From an uncultured Planctomycetaceae bacterium (GTDB taxonomy: Bacteria; Planctomycetota; Planctomycetia; Pirellulales; Pirellulaceae): 64,000 nt of DNA. Location of the stretch: assembly GCA_937862885.1 (NCBI GenBank), contig CALMEE010000039.1, positions 1 through 64,000 of the forward strand, read 5' to 3'. Shown here in pieces: positions 38,853 to 48,189 of this stretch (position 1 is its first letter; every line of letters begins with the position of its first letter). The translations under genes and the position numbers were made by a program. The notes under the pieces were generated by a model that ran no database searches, was not told the DNA's origin, and worked only from the letters and a program-made list of their open reading frames with translations.

Positions 38853-39818
38853 ATGGCACTCCAAGAAATTGGCTTAACATCGAGCGAAATGGCTGTGCCG
38901 CGTTATACATTGCGTTCGTCGGCGTGGGCGAGGCGTCGTCAGCGGGTCGTTATCGGTGGTTTAATCTTGTGTACGTCCGTAACGCTTTTGACAACGATCG
39001 GGACGATTGCAGTATTGGCCTATGAGTCGTCTGGTTTCTTTTTCAACAATGAAATCGAGTTGAAAGCGTTTTTCACGGGGACAACTTGGACAATTGGCAA
39101 GACCCAGGGCCCCGTAGACTACGGTATCTTGCCGTTGCTGCTGGGGACATTTCGCGTGGCAGCAATCGCTTTAGCCTTTGCAATACCCATTGGTTTATTG
39201 TGTGCAATCTATTTGAGTGAATACGCGCCGACTCGTGTGCGGGCAGTGCTGAAGCCAATATTGGAAATCTTGGCGGGGATTCCGACGGTCGTTTTAGGTT
39301 TTTTTGCTGTCAGTTTTTTGAACCCACACATCCTTAATCAATTGGCGGATTTTCGACCTTTTAATGCAATGTCGGCAGGGTTGGCCGTTGGAATTCTCTG
39401 TTTGCCTTTGGTCACTTCATTGATCGAAGATGCATTGCACGCGGTGCCTCAGAATCTACGCGATGCGGCGTCTGGATTGGGGGCTACTCGATTCGAAATG
39501 ATTTATCGGGCAATAATTCCTTCGGCGGCCTCAGGCATTATCGCCGCAATTTTGCTTTCATTGGCCAGGGCAACTGGTGAAACGATGATCGTCGCCGTGG
39601 CGGCCGGCAGTATCCCAACGATGACTCTGGATCCACGAGAGCCATCCCAAACGATGACAGGGTTTATTGTTGAGACGATAAATAGTGAGACGATTGGGCC
39701 GGGCAGTCTTGGATATGACTCGATTTATGCCATTGCCGCAATTTTGTTCTTGGTAACTTTAGGCCTAAGCTTGTTGGGACAACTTGTGCACAGGCGATAC
39801 CGAGAGGTGGCACGATGA
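38853..39818 (+). CDS. pstC: Phosphate ABC transporter permease PstC
   Basis: 321 residues with six membrane segments. The permease loop LRDAASGLGATRFEMIYRAI (about residues 202-221) is the EAA-type contact for PstB. Other hallmarks are ILEILAGIPTVVLGFFAVSF and LARATGETMIVAVAAG. N-terminal 35 residues are cytosolic and basic. Its stop overlaps pstA by 4 bases (ATGA), typical translational coupling. Confidence 0.95.
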   Translation: MALQEIGLTSSEMAVPRYTLRSSAWARRRQRVVIGGLILCTSVTLLTTIGTIAVLAYESSGFFFNNEIELKAFFTGTTWTIGKTQGPVDYGILPLLLGTFRVAAIALAFAIPIGLLCAIYLSEYAPTRVRAVLKPILEILAGIPTVVLGFFAVSFLNPHILNQLADFRPFNAMSAGLAVGILCLPLVTSLIEDALHAVPQNLRDAASGLGATRFEMIYRAIIPSAASGIIAAILLSLARATGETMIVAVAAGSIPTMTLDPREPSQTMTGFIVETINSETIGPGSLGYDSIYAIAAILFLVTLGLSLLGQLVHRRYREVAR

Positions 39819-41053
39819 GCAACCCAATGGAGATGCGCGAGCGTAAGGGATTAACTCGAATAGACCGCCGCGGACGTCGAGAAGACATTTTTTCGATAAC
39901 ATGTCTCTTGGCTTCCGGAATAGCCGTGGTCATTTTGGTGACGCTGCTGAGCACAATTGTTGCGCGTGGCGCTGGTTCTCTCAATACGCAATTTCTCATG
40001 GGAGTTCATTTAGAGAACCAACCGGAGATGAGCGGGATATCTCAAGCATTGGTGGGTTCGCTGGTGCTATTGCTAATTTGCGGTGCCGTGGCGTTGCCAA
40101 TTGGCATTGGTACAGCTGTATACTTGGAAGAGTTTTCGACTAGCAATCGTTGGTTACAACGCTGGCGCGGCTTGGTTCAACTAAATATTAATAATCTCGC
40201 TGGGATTCCATCGATCGTCTACGGAATTCTTGGTGTCACCGCGTTCGTTTATATGTTTGGGATGTTTAAGCCAATTCAAGTCAATCAAGTTCCTCAATTC
40301 GAAGTTGGAGCGAACTACTTTTATCAATTGAAGACGCTAGAACTCCCTGAATTGGATATTCCAGGTCAATTCGTGTATTTTCCGGCCAGTGACCCTGACT
40401 TGGCGTTTCGTACAATCACCGAACCTATCGACGTCTACGACCGTCAAGGCTTGAAGCTAAAGCTGAATGTACTCGACCCCGATCAACCTTTGCCGAATGT
40501 TGCAAGCCAGTTAACGACCAGCGTCATGCGAGGCACAGTTGCCTCACGTTTCGTCAGATTTAATCGTGGACATTTTCATTTGCCATTGGGCAGGAGTATC
40601 TTAGCGGCTGGATTGACGTTGGCACTGGTGATTTTACCTGTAGTGATCATCGTCTCTCAACAGGCCATTCGCTCGGTTCCCGATTCGTTGCGGGACGCTG
40701 CGTTAGGCTTGGGGGCGACGCGCTGGCAAATGGTGTATCGGACGGTGTTACCAACTGCGTTACCGGGAATTATGACGGGGGCGATATTGTCGATGAGCCG
40801 GGCGATTGGTGAAGCTGCTCCAGTAATCGCCGTGATGGGGGGCGTGTTGGCGACGTCGCGCAATCTGGCGACCATGATGGACTCATCACCCTCATTGCCG
40901 TCGACCATCTATAAATGGTCTTTGCATCATCATATAGCCTATGACCGATTAGCGGCAGCCGCCATCATTGTACTTTTGGTAACTTTATTGCTGATGAATT
41001 TGATCGCGATATTGATCCGCCATTTCTACGAGAAAAGATTAGAATTATTGTAA
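39815..41053 (+). CDS. pstA: Phosphate permease PstA with extra loop
   Basis: 412 residues, where PstA is usually about 280-300. The conserved parts are all present: NLAGIPSIVYGILG, the EAA loop SLRDAALGLGATRWQMVYRT (about residues 291-310) and AIGEAAPVIAVMGG. The excess is an insertion of roughly 105 residues (about 151-257) between NLAGIPSIVYGILGVTAFV and the next membrane helix. It is hydrophilic and beta-rich (FRTITEPIDVYDRQGLKLKL), so it probably faces the periplasm and may touch PstS. Couples with PstC to form the channel. Confidence 0.93.
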   Translation: MSNPMEMRERKGLTRIDRRGRREDIFSITCLLASGIAVVILVTLLSTIVARGAGSLNTQFLMGVHLENQPEMSGISQALVGSLVLLLICGAVALPIGIGTAVYLEEFSTSNRWLQRWRGLVQLNINNLAGIPSIVYGILGVTAFVYMFGMFKPIQVNQVPQFEVGANYFYQLKTLELPELDIPGQFVYFPASDPDLAFRTITEPIDVYDRQGLKLKLNVLDPDQPLPNVASQLTTSVMRGTVASRFVRFNRGHFHLPLGRSILAAGLTLALVILPVVIIVSQQAIRSVPDSLRDAALGLGATRWQMVYRTVLPTALPGIMTGAILSMSRAIGEAAPVIAVMGGVLATSRNLATMMDSSPSLPSTIYKWSLHHHIAYDRLAAAAIIVLLVTLLLMNLIAILIRHFYEKRLELL

Positions 41054-41155
41054 ATAACACCGATTTGACCAAGCTTGGGAGATTGCAACTCGATGCACTT
41101 CCGACGCGATTGAATCGATTGAGTTTTATGTAGAAGCCAAGAAAATTGCCGGTAA

Positions 41156-41968
41156 ATGAGCACGGAAATTGTTAATCCGAATCCAGGTTCAAGTGAATCA
41201 ACGCCTGAGACACGAGCGTCGGCGATTACTATTCACGGCTTCAATGCGTACTACGGCGATTTTCAAGTATTGCGGGACATTGACTTGGAGGTGCCGGAAA
41301 AACAAGTCATGGCGTTTATCGGACCAAGCGGGTGTGGCAAGAGCACCATGCTGCGTTGGATCAATCGCATGAACGACAGTATTCAGAATGCTCGGGCGGT
41401 GGGCGAATTATGCTTGATCAACCAGAATGTGCTTACCGCAAAAACCGATGTTGTCGAATTGCGACGCAAAGTCGGCATGGTCTTCCAGACCCCCAATCCA
41501 TTTCCCAAATCAATCTACGAAAATGTCGCGTTTGGTCCCAGGCTGCACTTCAAGATCTCGAAATCGAGCCTCGACCAGTTGGTTGAGTGGTCATTGCGTA
41601 AGGCTGCCTTGTGGGATGAAGTCAAGGACCGCCTCAATCGATCCGCCTTGCAACTCAGCCGCGGTCAACAGCAACGTCTTTGTATCGCGCGAGCAATTGC
41701 TGTCGGGCCAGAAGTGCTCTTGATGGACGAGCCGTGCTCTTCGTTGGACCCAGGTTCAACTTCGCGTATCGAAGATCTGATTTTTGAACTTGCGGCACAA
41801 TTTACCATTGTGATTGTAACCCACAATATGCAGCAAGCTTCTCGCTGCAGCAATCGTACAGCGTTTTTCTATGAAGGCACAATTGTTGAAGTCGGTGATA
41901 CCAAACAGTTATTCACACGTCCCAAGATGAAACGAACTGAAGCTTATGTGACTGGAAAGTTCGGCTAA
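41156..41968 (+). CDS. pstB: Phosphate ABC transporter ATPase PstB
   Basis: 270 residues. Walker [10 protein letters not shown] (about residues 56-64), Q loop [20 protein letters not shown], signature [14 protein letters not shown] (residues 167-180), Walker [18 protein letters not shown] and H loop VTHNM. The signature is LSRGQ, where PstB almost always has LSGGQ: Arg replaces the second Gly. ATG at 41156 follows a 102-base gap after pstA. It powers phosphate import with PstC and PstA and takes part in PhoR signalling through PhoU. Confidence 0.95.
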   Translation: MSTEIVNPNPGSSESTPETRASAITIHGFNAYYGDFQVLRDIDLEVPEKQVMAFIGPSGCGKSTMLRWINRMNDSIQNARAVGELCLINQNVLTAKTDVVELRRKVGMVFQTPNPFPKSIYENVAFGPRLHFKISKSSLDQLVEWSLRKAALWDEVKDRLNRSALQLSRGQQQRLCIARAIAVGPEVLLMDEPCSSLDPGSTSRIEDLIFELAAQFTIVIVTHNMQQASRCSNRTAFFYEGTIVEVGDTKQLFTRPKMKRTEAYVTGKFG

Positions 41969-41974
41969 CAAGTT

Positions 41975-42652
41975 ATGACGAAACACTTTAATCGAGAATT
42001 AGAAACAATCCAAACACGATTGCTGAAATTATTCGCGGTCGTCGAACAAATGATCCATGATGCGACTCGAGCATTGTGCCACCGCGAGGTCGAACGCGCT
42101 GAGCAAATCTTGGTGCGTGACAAAACCGTCAATACAGAAGAGGTGCTGATTGAAGAAGAGTGCCTCAAGACGCTGGCTTTGCATCAACCGGTCGCGGGAG
42201 ACTTGCGACAAATTGCTACCATCTTGAAAATCAACTCCGATTTGGAACGCATTGCAGATTTGGCGTGCAACATCGGCGAGCGGGCAATTGGACTGCACGA
42301 ATATCCTTACTTCCCAATTCCCGATCGACTGTCCGAGATGGCGACCGACTCGACCGAAATGGTGCGGAACGCACTAAACGCATTTGTCAGTCAGGATTTA
42401 GATCTGGCAAAGCAAGTGATATTTAATGATCAATGGGTCGATGAACTGAATCGAAAAGTAATTAGTGAAATCAAATCAGTTTTGAGTTCTGATGCAACAC
42501 AATTGGAGCCAGCCTTACACTGCTTCTCAGCATCTCGGCATCTAGAGCGAATTGCCGATCACGCTGAGAACATTGCCGAAGACGTTATTTACATGATTAG
42601 TGGTGACATCATTCGCCATAAACACGGAAATTTTACCATTAATGTGGATTGA
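41975..42652 (+). CDS. phoU: Phosphate signalling protein PhoU
   Basis: 225 residues, the standard two-bundle PhoU. The two homologous metal-binding motifs are visible: DLERIADLACNIGERA near residue 90 and HLERIADHAENIAEDVIYM near residue 190. PhoU relays the Pst transport state to PhoR and restrains the Pho response. It starts 6 bases after pstB and is followed 6 bases later by phoB, so one transcript is likely. Confidence 0.97.
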   Translation: MTKHFNRELETIQTRLLKLFAVVEQMIHDATRALCHREVERAEQILVRDKTVNTEEVLIEEECLKTLALHQPVAGDLRQIATILKINSDLERIADLACNIGERAIGLHEYPYFPIPDRLSEMATDSTEMVRNALNAFVSQDLDLAKQVIFNDQWVDELNRKVISEIKSVLSSDATQLEPALHCFSASRHLERIADHAENIAEDVIYMISGDIIRHKHGNFTINVD

Positions 42653-42658
42653 AGAAAG

Positions 42659-43363
42659 ATGCCGCGTACGAAAGTTTTGATTGTTGAAGATGATCGTTCA
42701 ATTGCTGAAGCGCTTCGTTATAACCTGGATCAGGCAGGCTATGAAGTGCTTATCTGTCATGATGGCCGGGACGGTGTGGACCAAGCCAGGTTGCGACTCC
42801 CCGACATCGTTTTGCTCGACATTATGCTGCCGGGATTGGACGGCATTGAAGTGTGTCGACGCTTGCGTGCTAACCCCGAGACGCAAAAAATGCTGATTAT
42901 CATGCTCACTGCAAAATCCGAAGAGTCCGATCAGCTTGTCGGATTCAATGTCGGAGCCGATGACTATGTGGTGAAGCCATTCAGCGTCAAAATTTTGATG
43001 GAACGCATCAAAGCCCTCCATCGCCGACGGCAAACATCGGCAAGTGGCGATGTGATCTCTGAAGGCGGAATCACAATCGATCGTATCAAACACAGGGTGA
43101 ACGTAGGTGACCGTAGCGTCGAGTTGACACCCAGTGAATTCCGGTTGTTGGACACACTTATTCGACAACCCGGTCGGGCTTTTGACCGAGTTGAGTTGAT
43201 CGATGTTGCCCTCGGAGCGGATACATTGGTCTTGGAACGCACCATCGACGTCCACATTCGTTCTTTGCGCAAAAAGTTAGGTGAAGTCGCTGATCGAATC
43301 GAAACGGTCCGCGGGATCGGCTATCGTTTTAACGAGGCGGTAAGCACTGAGCCCATCAGCTAG
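42659..43363 (+). CDS. phoB: Phosphate response regulator PhoB
   Basis: 234 residues. Receiver domain with VEDD at 10-13, phospho-acceptor Asp in IVLLDIMLPGLDG (about residue 54), LTAKSEES and DDYVVKPFS. Winged helix with PSEFRLLDTLIRQPGRAFDR and VERTIDVHIRSLRKKL-type recognition region. It should bind the Pho box before pstS. The gene is at the 3' end of the pst operon, while its kinase phoR precedes it; the operon therefore feeds back on itself. Confidence 0.95.
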   Translation: MPRTKVLIVEDDRSIAEALRYNLDQAGYEVLICHDGRDGVDQARLRLPDIVLLDIMLPGLDGIEVCRRLRANPETQKMLIIMLTAKSEESDQLVGFNVGADDYVVKPFSVKILMERIKALHRRRQTSASGDVISEGGITIDRIKHRVNVGDRSVELTPSEFRLLDTLIRQPGRAFDRVELIDVALGADTLVLERTIDVHIRSLRKKLGEVADRIETVRGIGYRFNEAVSTEPIS

Positions 43364-44194
43364 ATTATCGTCTAGAAATCTTCGTATCGGTACACAGACC
43401 ATGGCGCGCATCACGCATAACCGCGCCCCAGCTGCATTTTGGCGACATTAAATTTTACCTTCAATTTACGTCCGATCGCCTTCATGCTGCGGCCAGTTCT
43501 TGTCGGTGCGCACGGTTCTGAAACACCTAATTCAACGAAATTCGGCCTGCGCGGACTTGATCAGCAGCGGCATGAGGAACGTTTGCTGCGTCTTACAATA
43601 TCCACGGTTTTCTCTTTCGCCCAGCGATCTTTTCGTCGCGAGTGAAACAAATCTTTTGACAAAAATTGAGACCCTGAATGCAACATCTCGGTCACCGCAT
43701 GCGCCATAACCGCCCACGAGGCATCGTACTTCCATTCCATACTACCCGAGAAGTCTCAATGCTCTTACCTAGTCCATAGGTTCACGTAACGGCTAAAGCG
43801 CATTGCCGGGATCTAGGATAGCAAAGCAAATTGAAATGTTATGGGGATGACATTGAAATCCAGTTCGTCAGTACACAACGCACAACCGTCACCAACCGCG
43901 CGGACCTGAGCTATGTCGTAATCTGGATATGCGACAAAGTCGTCCGTTCAAATCTCTCGAATGCGAAAAACTGTCGCTTCGCTGGCAAGAACAACGAGTA
44001 TGTTTCGATAACGGGAACGGTAGCGATTAGCGAAACCTCGGCAAATTTAACAACTTTAACAAGTTGATTAGTGACTCGATGCGCGTCTTGATCAGATGAA
44101 TCGTGCATGCAGCAACTGATGATTTGCTAATCTTCCACATGTTCCACTTCGGCCTGTCCCCCAAGCAAAGTGAATTGAGCATCGCGATCATTCA
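43364..44194. other. Intergenic region with gene remnant
   Basis: About 830 bases between phoB and nhaA. Part of it (43830-44067) looks like a decayed oxidase-like gene; nothing else is recognised. TTTAACAAC and TTTAACAAG are adjacent at 44046-44063 and CAACTT...AAGTTG can form a small hairpin there. Confidence 0.45.
43831..44067 (+). pseudogene. Fragment resembling general stress/PNPOx-like protein
   Basis: A 78-codon frame contains NCRFAGKNNEYVSITGTVAI, which resembles the middle of pyridoxamine 5'-phosphate oxidase-like general stress proteins (pattern LxFAxxxxxEYVSISGxAxI). The flanks do not continue that fold and the N-terminal half of such a protein is not recognisable upstream. I read it as a degraded remnant; the resemblance is from memory and needs a search. 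Confidence 0.35.
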
Positions 44195-45694
44195 ATGAGT
44201 CATATACACAACAAAGCAAAACCCAGGTGGATGCAATTCGCCCAGGAGTTTTCGCTCCCCCTTATCAGCGGAGTGGTTGTCGCGCTGTGCGTGGCGAATC
44301 TCTTTCCAAACTTTTATCATCGCGTCGTTCATGATTCAGTATTCGACTGGTTGAGCGTGGAGCATCATCCGGGAGACGCTCAATCAGAGTTATCGCACGA
44401 TGGAGTGCTCGCGCATGGGCTAGACCATCACCCGGTATCAGACCATGCAATCTCCGACCATGGTCCACACAATTCTGCACACAGCTGGACACATTTCTTT
44501 AGTCTGCACTTTTTGGTAAATGAATTATTCATGGTGTTGTTCTTTGGTATTGCCGCCAAAGAAATTACTGAGGCTTGTTTGCCAGGCGGTGCACTGAACC
44601 CCATCTCTCGTGCCGTGAATCCTTTGTTCGGAACGATCGGTGGCGTGTTAGGGCCGATCTTCACGTTCTTGTTATTGAACGCCCTGATCGGACAGCCTGA
44701 TTGGGCCAATGGTTGGGGAATTCCGACCGCGACAGATATCGCATTGGCTTGGTTGGCTGCCAAATTTATTTTCGGAGTTGGGCATCCCGCGATCACGTTC
44801 CTTTTGCTCTTGGCGGTTGCCGACGACGCGATTGGATTGGGAATAATCGCGATCGCCTACCCGAATCCGAACCATCCGACGGAGTGGATAAATGCTCTTT
44901 GGATCGTACCCGGGATCGCGATTGCCTTTGGGATGAGGAAACTAGATGTGCGCAATTGGATTCCCTACATCACGATTGCCGGTGGCATTTGTTGGTGGGG
45001 ACTTTATAGTGCGCACCTCCATCCAGCATTGGCGTTGGTATTTGTCGTGCCTTTCTTACCTGGCCCTAAGCCAAAAAAGAATTCACTTTTGAACCCGTTG
45101 CATGCGGGTGAAAATGTAATGCAGGCGTTGGAAGATGACGCATCTCAACATTCTCCGTTGTGCAAATTTGAGCATGACTTGAAAGCGTTCGTCGATTTTG
45201 GTTTGTTCTTTTTCGCATTTGCAAATGCGGGCGTCTCCTTCGCTGGAATGAGCAACCTGACGTGGATCCTCTTGGCTTCTTTAGTGGTCGGCAAGACGCT
45301 GGGAATCACGATTTGCTCTTGGATTGGAACCAGAATGGGCTTCCCGCTGCCGCCCGGAATGGACATTCGCCACCTAATTACGGCAGGAGTTATTGCCGGC
45401 ATTGGTCTGACGGTCGCCCTTTTTGTTTCTGGACAAGCATTTACGGATGCCACCGTTCAGGGTGCAGCAAAAATGGGTTCACTCTTCTCAGCAATAGCCT
45501 TTTTTGTCGCCTTCATCGTTGCCAGAGCCATGGGTATTAGGCCGATTCTGAAAATGCATGAGCATCGAAGCAGTCCGCCAATCGACGACAAGAAGAGAAT
45601 TTTGGACACTCTGGCCGATGAAGTATTCGAGTTCGAGCATCAAGCCGTATCCGTGGAAAGTCCAACAGACGACCGTCGGCTAGTGAACGTGTAA
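44195..45694 (+). CDS. nhaA: Na+/H+ antiporter NhaA with His-rich loop
   Basis: 499 residues, longer than the usual 390. It exchanges sodium for protons across the inner membrane. Family marks: FFGIAAKEITEACLPGGALN, TATDIALAWLAAKFIFG (Asp181, the counterpart of E. coli Asp133) and LLAVADDAIGLGIIAIAY (Asp210-Asp211, matching the Asp163-Asp164 pair), and GIGLTVALFVSGQAF. The extra length includes a stretch at about residues 56-100 holding more than ten His with Asp and Ser, in the loop between the first two membrane helices, and a C-terminal tail of about 45 residues. Confidence 0.94.
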   Translation: MSHIHNKAKPRWMQFAQEFSLPLISGVVVALCVANLFPNFYHRVVHDSVFDWLSVEHHPGDAQSELSHDGVLAHGLDHHPVSDHAISDHGPHNSAHSWTHFFSLHFLVNELFMVLFFGIAAKEITEACLPGGALNPISRAVNPLFGTIGGVLGPIFTFLLLNALIGQPDWANGWGIPTATDIALAWLAAKFIFGVGHPAITFLLLLAVADDAIGLGIIAIAYPNPNHPTEWINALWIVPGIAIAFGMRKLDVRNWIPYITIAGGICWWGLYSAHLHPALALVFVVPFLPGPKPKKNSLLNPLHAGENVMQALEDDASQHSPLCKFEHDLKAFVDFGLFFFAFANAGVSFAGMSNLTWILLASLVVGKTLGITICSWIGTRMGFPLPPGMDIRHLITAGVIAGIGLTVALFVSGQAFTDATVQGAAKMGSLFSAIAFFVAFIVARAMGIRPILKMHEHRSSPPIDDKKRILDTLADEVFEFEHQAVSVESPTDDRRLVNV

Positions 45695-45772
45695 ATCTCA
45701 TGATTGAACCTTCATCGAGTTTATGTTTTTTGATTTTGTTTCGCGTGACTTCTATTGAGGTGTGAACCGTTC

Positions 45773-47278
45773 ATGTTCTGGTTAGTGACTCTTGCCGTCG
45801 TTTTCGTGCTCCTAGGCCTTTGGATTTTTCGCGATATTCGCCAGAAAAAACATGCCATTATTCATAACTTCCCGATCGTGGGTCACTTTCGCTATTGGCT
45901 AGAAGCCGTTGGTCCAGAACTCAGGCAGTATATCGTCACCAGCAATAACGAAGAACGACCTTTTAGCCGGGATGAGCGACGCTGGGTCTACGCATCCTCA
46001 AAACGGCAAAACAACTACTTTGGCTTTGGAACAGACAACGATTTAGAGACATCACCCAATCATTTGATTATCAAGCACTCTGCATTCCCCATTAATGATC
46101 CGCAGCCGGGCGATTTTGAATATGATCCACTGCATGCGATTCCCTGCCATCGGATCTTGGGAGGGCATCGCAACCGGAAGTTTGCTTTTCGCCCAAGTTC
46201 AATCGTCAATATCTCTGGGATGAGTTACGGATCGTTGAGCGCTCCAGCGATCGAGGCCATCAACCGAGGCTGCAAACTGGCTGGAGCCTTGCATAACACT
46301 GGCGAGGGAGGGATTTCTAGTCACCATAAACACGGTGGTGAGTTGATCTGGCAAATCGGCACAGGGTATTTTGGTTGCCGTGACGCATCCGGACGTTTTG
46401 ACATAAGTCGTTTCATCGAAACCGTACAGTCGAACTCAGTCAAAGCAATCGAGATTAAGTTGTCTCAAGGCGCCAAACCGGGCCAGGGAGGAGTTCTGCC
46501 AGCTGCCAAGATTACACCGGAGATCGCAGCGATTCGAGGCATACCATTGGATAAAGACTGCCTCAGCCCAGCCCGCCATTCGGCCTTTCACAATGTGGAT
46601 AGTCTATTAGACTTCGTTGAACGGCTGGCTGATGTCAGCGGCTTACCGATTGGAATCAAGTCGGCTGTTGGTCAATTGAATTTTTGGCACGAGTTAGCGG
46701 AGACGATGAGTCGAACATCGCGTGGAGTTGACTTTATCACGATCGATGGAGGTGAAGGTGGAACGGGGGCCGCACCGCTCGTCTTTAGTGATCATGTTTC
46801 ACTTCCGTTTAAGATCGGATTTAGCCGCGTCCACAAAATATTCCAAGAGTACCAGTTGGACGACGCGGTTGTATTCATTGGTTCAGGCAAACTCGGGTTT
46901 CCTGCCCCGGCTTTGATGAGCTTTGCACAAGGCTGCGATATGATCAGTGTGGCGCGTGAGGCAATGCTCTCCATCGGCTGCATACAGGCGCAGAAATGTC
47001 AATCGGGACATTGCCCTGCCGGAATCGCTACGCAAAACAAATGGCTTATGAAGGGCCTTGATCCAACCGACAAATCCGCTCGCATGGCCAACTATTTAAT
47101 AACGTTGCGGAAAGAAATCATGCAGCTTTGTCGGGCTTGCGGCGTTGATCATCCGTCCAGAATAACGATGGATCACTTTGAAGTCATCAACCCGGAGTTC
47201 ACAACCCAAGAATTGAACAATCGCAGGAAACAAGTCGTGCAGATCGACGCTAACCGGCTTGTGCAAAGTTCACACTAA
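45773..47278 (+). CDS. FMN-binding glutamate synthase family protein
   Basis: 501 residues from ATG 45773 (GAGGTG at 45757-45762). One membrane helix at the N-terminus (about residues 1-22), then the central FMN domain of glutamate synthase: SIVNISGMSYGSLSAPAIEA, the Gly-rich HNTGEGGIS, EIKLSQGAKPGQGGVLPAAK, and FITIDGGEGGTGAAPLVFSD. A Cys set CIQAQKCQSGHCPAGIATQ near residue 410 resembles the 3Fe-4S ligands of GltB. Amidotransferase and NADPH domains are missing, so it is a membrane-bound flavoprotein oxidoreductase of uncertain substrate. Its last 4 bases overlap the end of the converging zinc-ribbon gene. Confidence 0.9.
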   Translation: MFWLVTLAVVFVLLGLWIFRDIRQKKHAIIHNFPIVGHFRYWLEAVGPELRQYIVTSNNEERPFSRDERRWVYASSKRQNNYFGFGTDNDLETSPNHLIIKHSAFPINDPQPGDFEYDPLHAIPCHRILGGHRNRKFAFRPSSIVNISGMSYGSLSAPAIEAINRGCKLAGALHNTGEGGISSHHKHGGELIWQIGTGYFGCRDASGRFDISRFIETVQSNSVKAIEIKLSQGAKPGQGGVLPAAKITPEIAAIRGIPLDKDCLSPARHSAFHNVDSLLDFVERLADVSGLPIGIKSAVGQLNFWHELAETMSRTSRGVDFITIDGGEGGTGAAPLVFSDHVSLPFKIGFSRVHKIFQEYQLDDAVVFIGSGKLGFPAPALMSFAQGCDMISVAREAMLSIGCIQAQKCQSGHCPAGIATQNKWLMKGLDPTDKSARMANYLITLRKEIMQLCRACGVDHPSRITMDHFEVINPEFTTQELNNRRKQVVQIDANRLVQSSH

Positions 47279-47823
47279 ACGGAACGTCTCAAACCTGGGA
47301 TCAGCCAAACGCTGAGCAGCAACAGTAACCCCGTACTGGCTACTCCCAAGCCAATCAATTTCTTGACATGGTTCTGCGCTACAATCCTTTGGTTGCGGCG
47401 CAAGCGATGCTCCTCCCACTCAGGCATTTCGATACTTAAAATTGTATCCCAAAAATCAAGCAATTTTGCCGGGCTTGCTTGCTCCAGCACTTGGCGATCA
47501 AAATCTCGCACACGATATTCACCAATCTCTGTGTCAATGCCAGCTTCCGCAACATGGATATAGATCGTGGGAACTAGACCGCCAACGATCAGCAACAGCC
47601 CGATCAAAGTAAGCCAGCGTCCGCTGGGACTGTAGGCCTTTCCGGTTGGCTTGGCCGAACTGACTTCGGCGGTATACTCCTCTAGTTGCATAATTTCACG
47701 CAACTTAGGAACAGTAACTGAATAACCACACTGACCGCAACGGATTTGATTGCCCGCGTTCTTCGGCTCAATCTCAATTTTGGCGGAACAATTTGAACAG
47801 GGCAATAAATACTTTTTTGACAT
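47275..47823 (-). CDS. Zinc-ribbon membrane protein, unknown function
   Basis: 182 residues from ATG 47823, where the first residues MSKKYLLPCSNCSAKIEIEP make a zinc-ribbon start; the frame reaches 47907. Two CxxC pairs (CSNC and CGQC) at about residues 9-30. Then a linker, a first membrane segment (about 70-92), a soluble region of about 60 residues, and a second membrane segment near the C-terminus. Such zinc-ribbon plus membrane proteins are common in planctomycetes and unassigned. Confidence 0.75.
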   Translation of the reverse strand: MSKKYLLPCSNCSAKIEIEPKNAGNQIRCGQCGYSVTVPKLREIMQLEEYTAEVSSAKPTGKAYSPSGRWLTLIGLLLIVGGLVPTIYIHVAEAGIDTEIGEYRVRDFDRQVLEQASPAKLLDFWDTILSIEMPEWEEHRLRRNQRIVAQNHVKKLIGLGVASTGLLLLLSVWLIPGLRRSV

Positions 47824-48189
47824 AGCTCTCGATGCATCGAATTTGACCAAGATTCGCTTGTTTGCGACAAGCAGTACATTCATTGAGGGAATCAAGGTCG
47901 CCCGCATATTGTACGGAAATCATCGAATAGCGGAAACTCCCTAACGAACTACGCGTAATTTGGCTGCCACTTTGGCAATCTTGAACAACGGCCATGCGAA
48001 ACCAGCGACATGCCAACACATGTATCGTTATTTGATGTTTTTGAACTTGTCCTAGTTTACTGTTTTCACTAGATTCTCGCGACGTATTTTTTGACCGGTT
48101 GATTGATTCTGCAATGATGACTTCTGCCCTTCACTAGATCGCTTCTAATCGTAATGCTCGTGACCAAGACTGCGCAACAGAACATTCTG
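47824..48189. other. Divergent intergenic region
   Basis: About 365 bases between two divergent genes; presumably both promoters. Nothing else is recognised. Confidence 0.45.
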
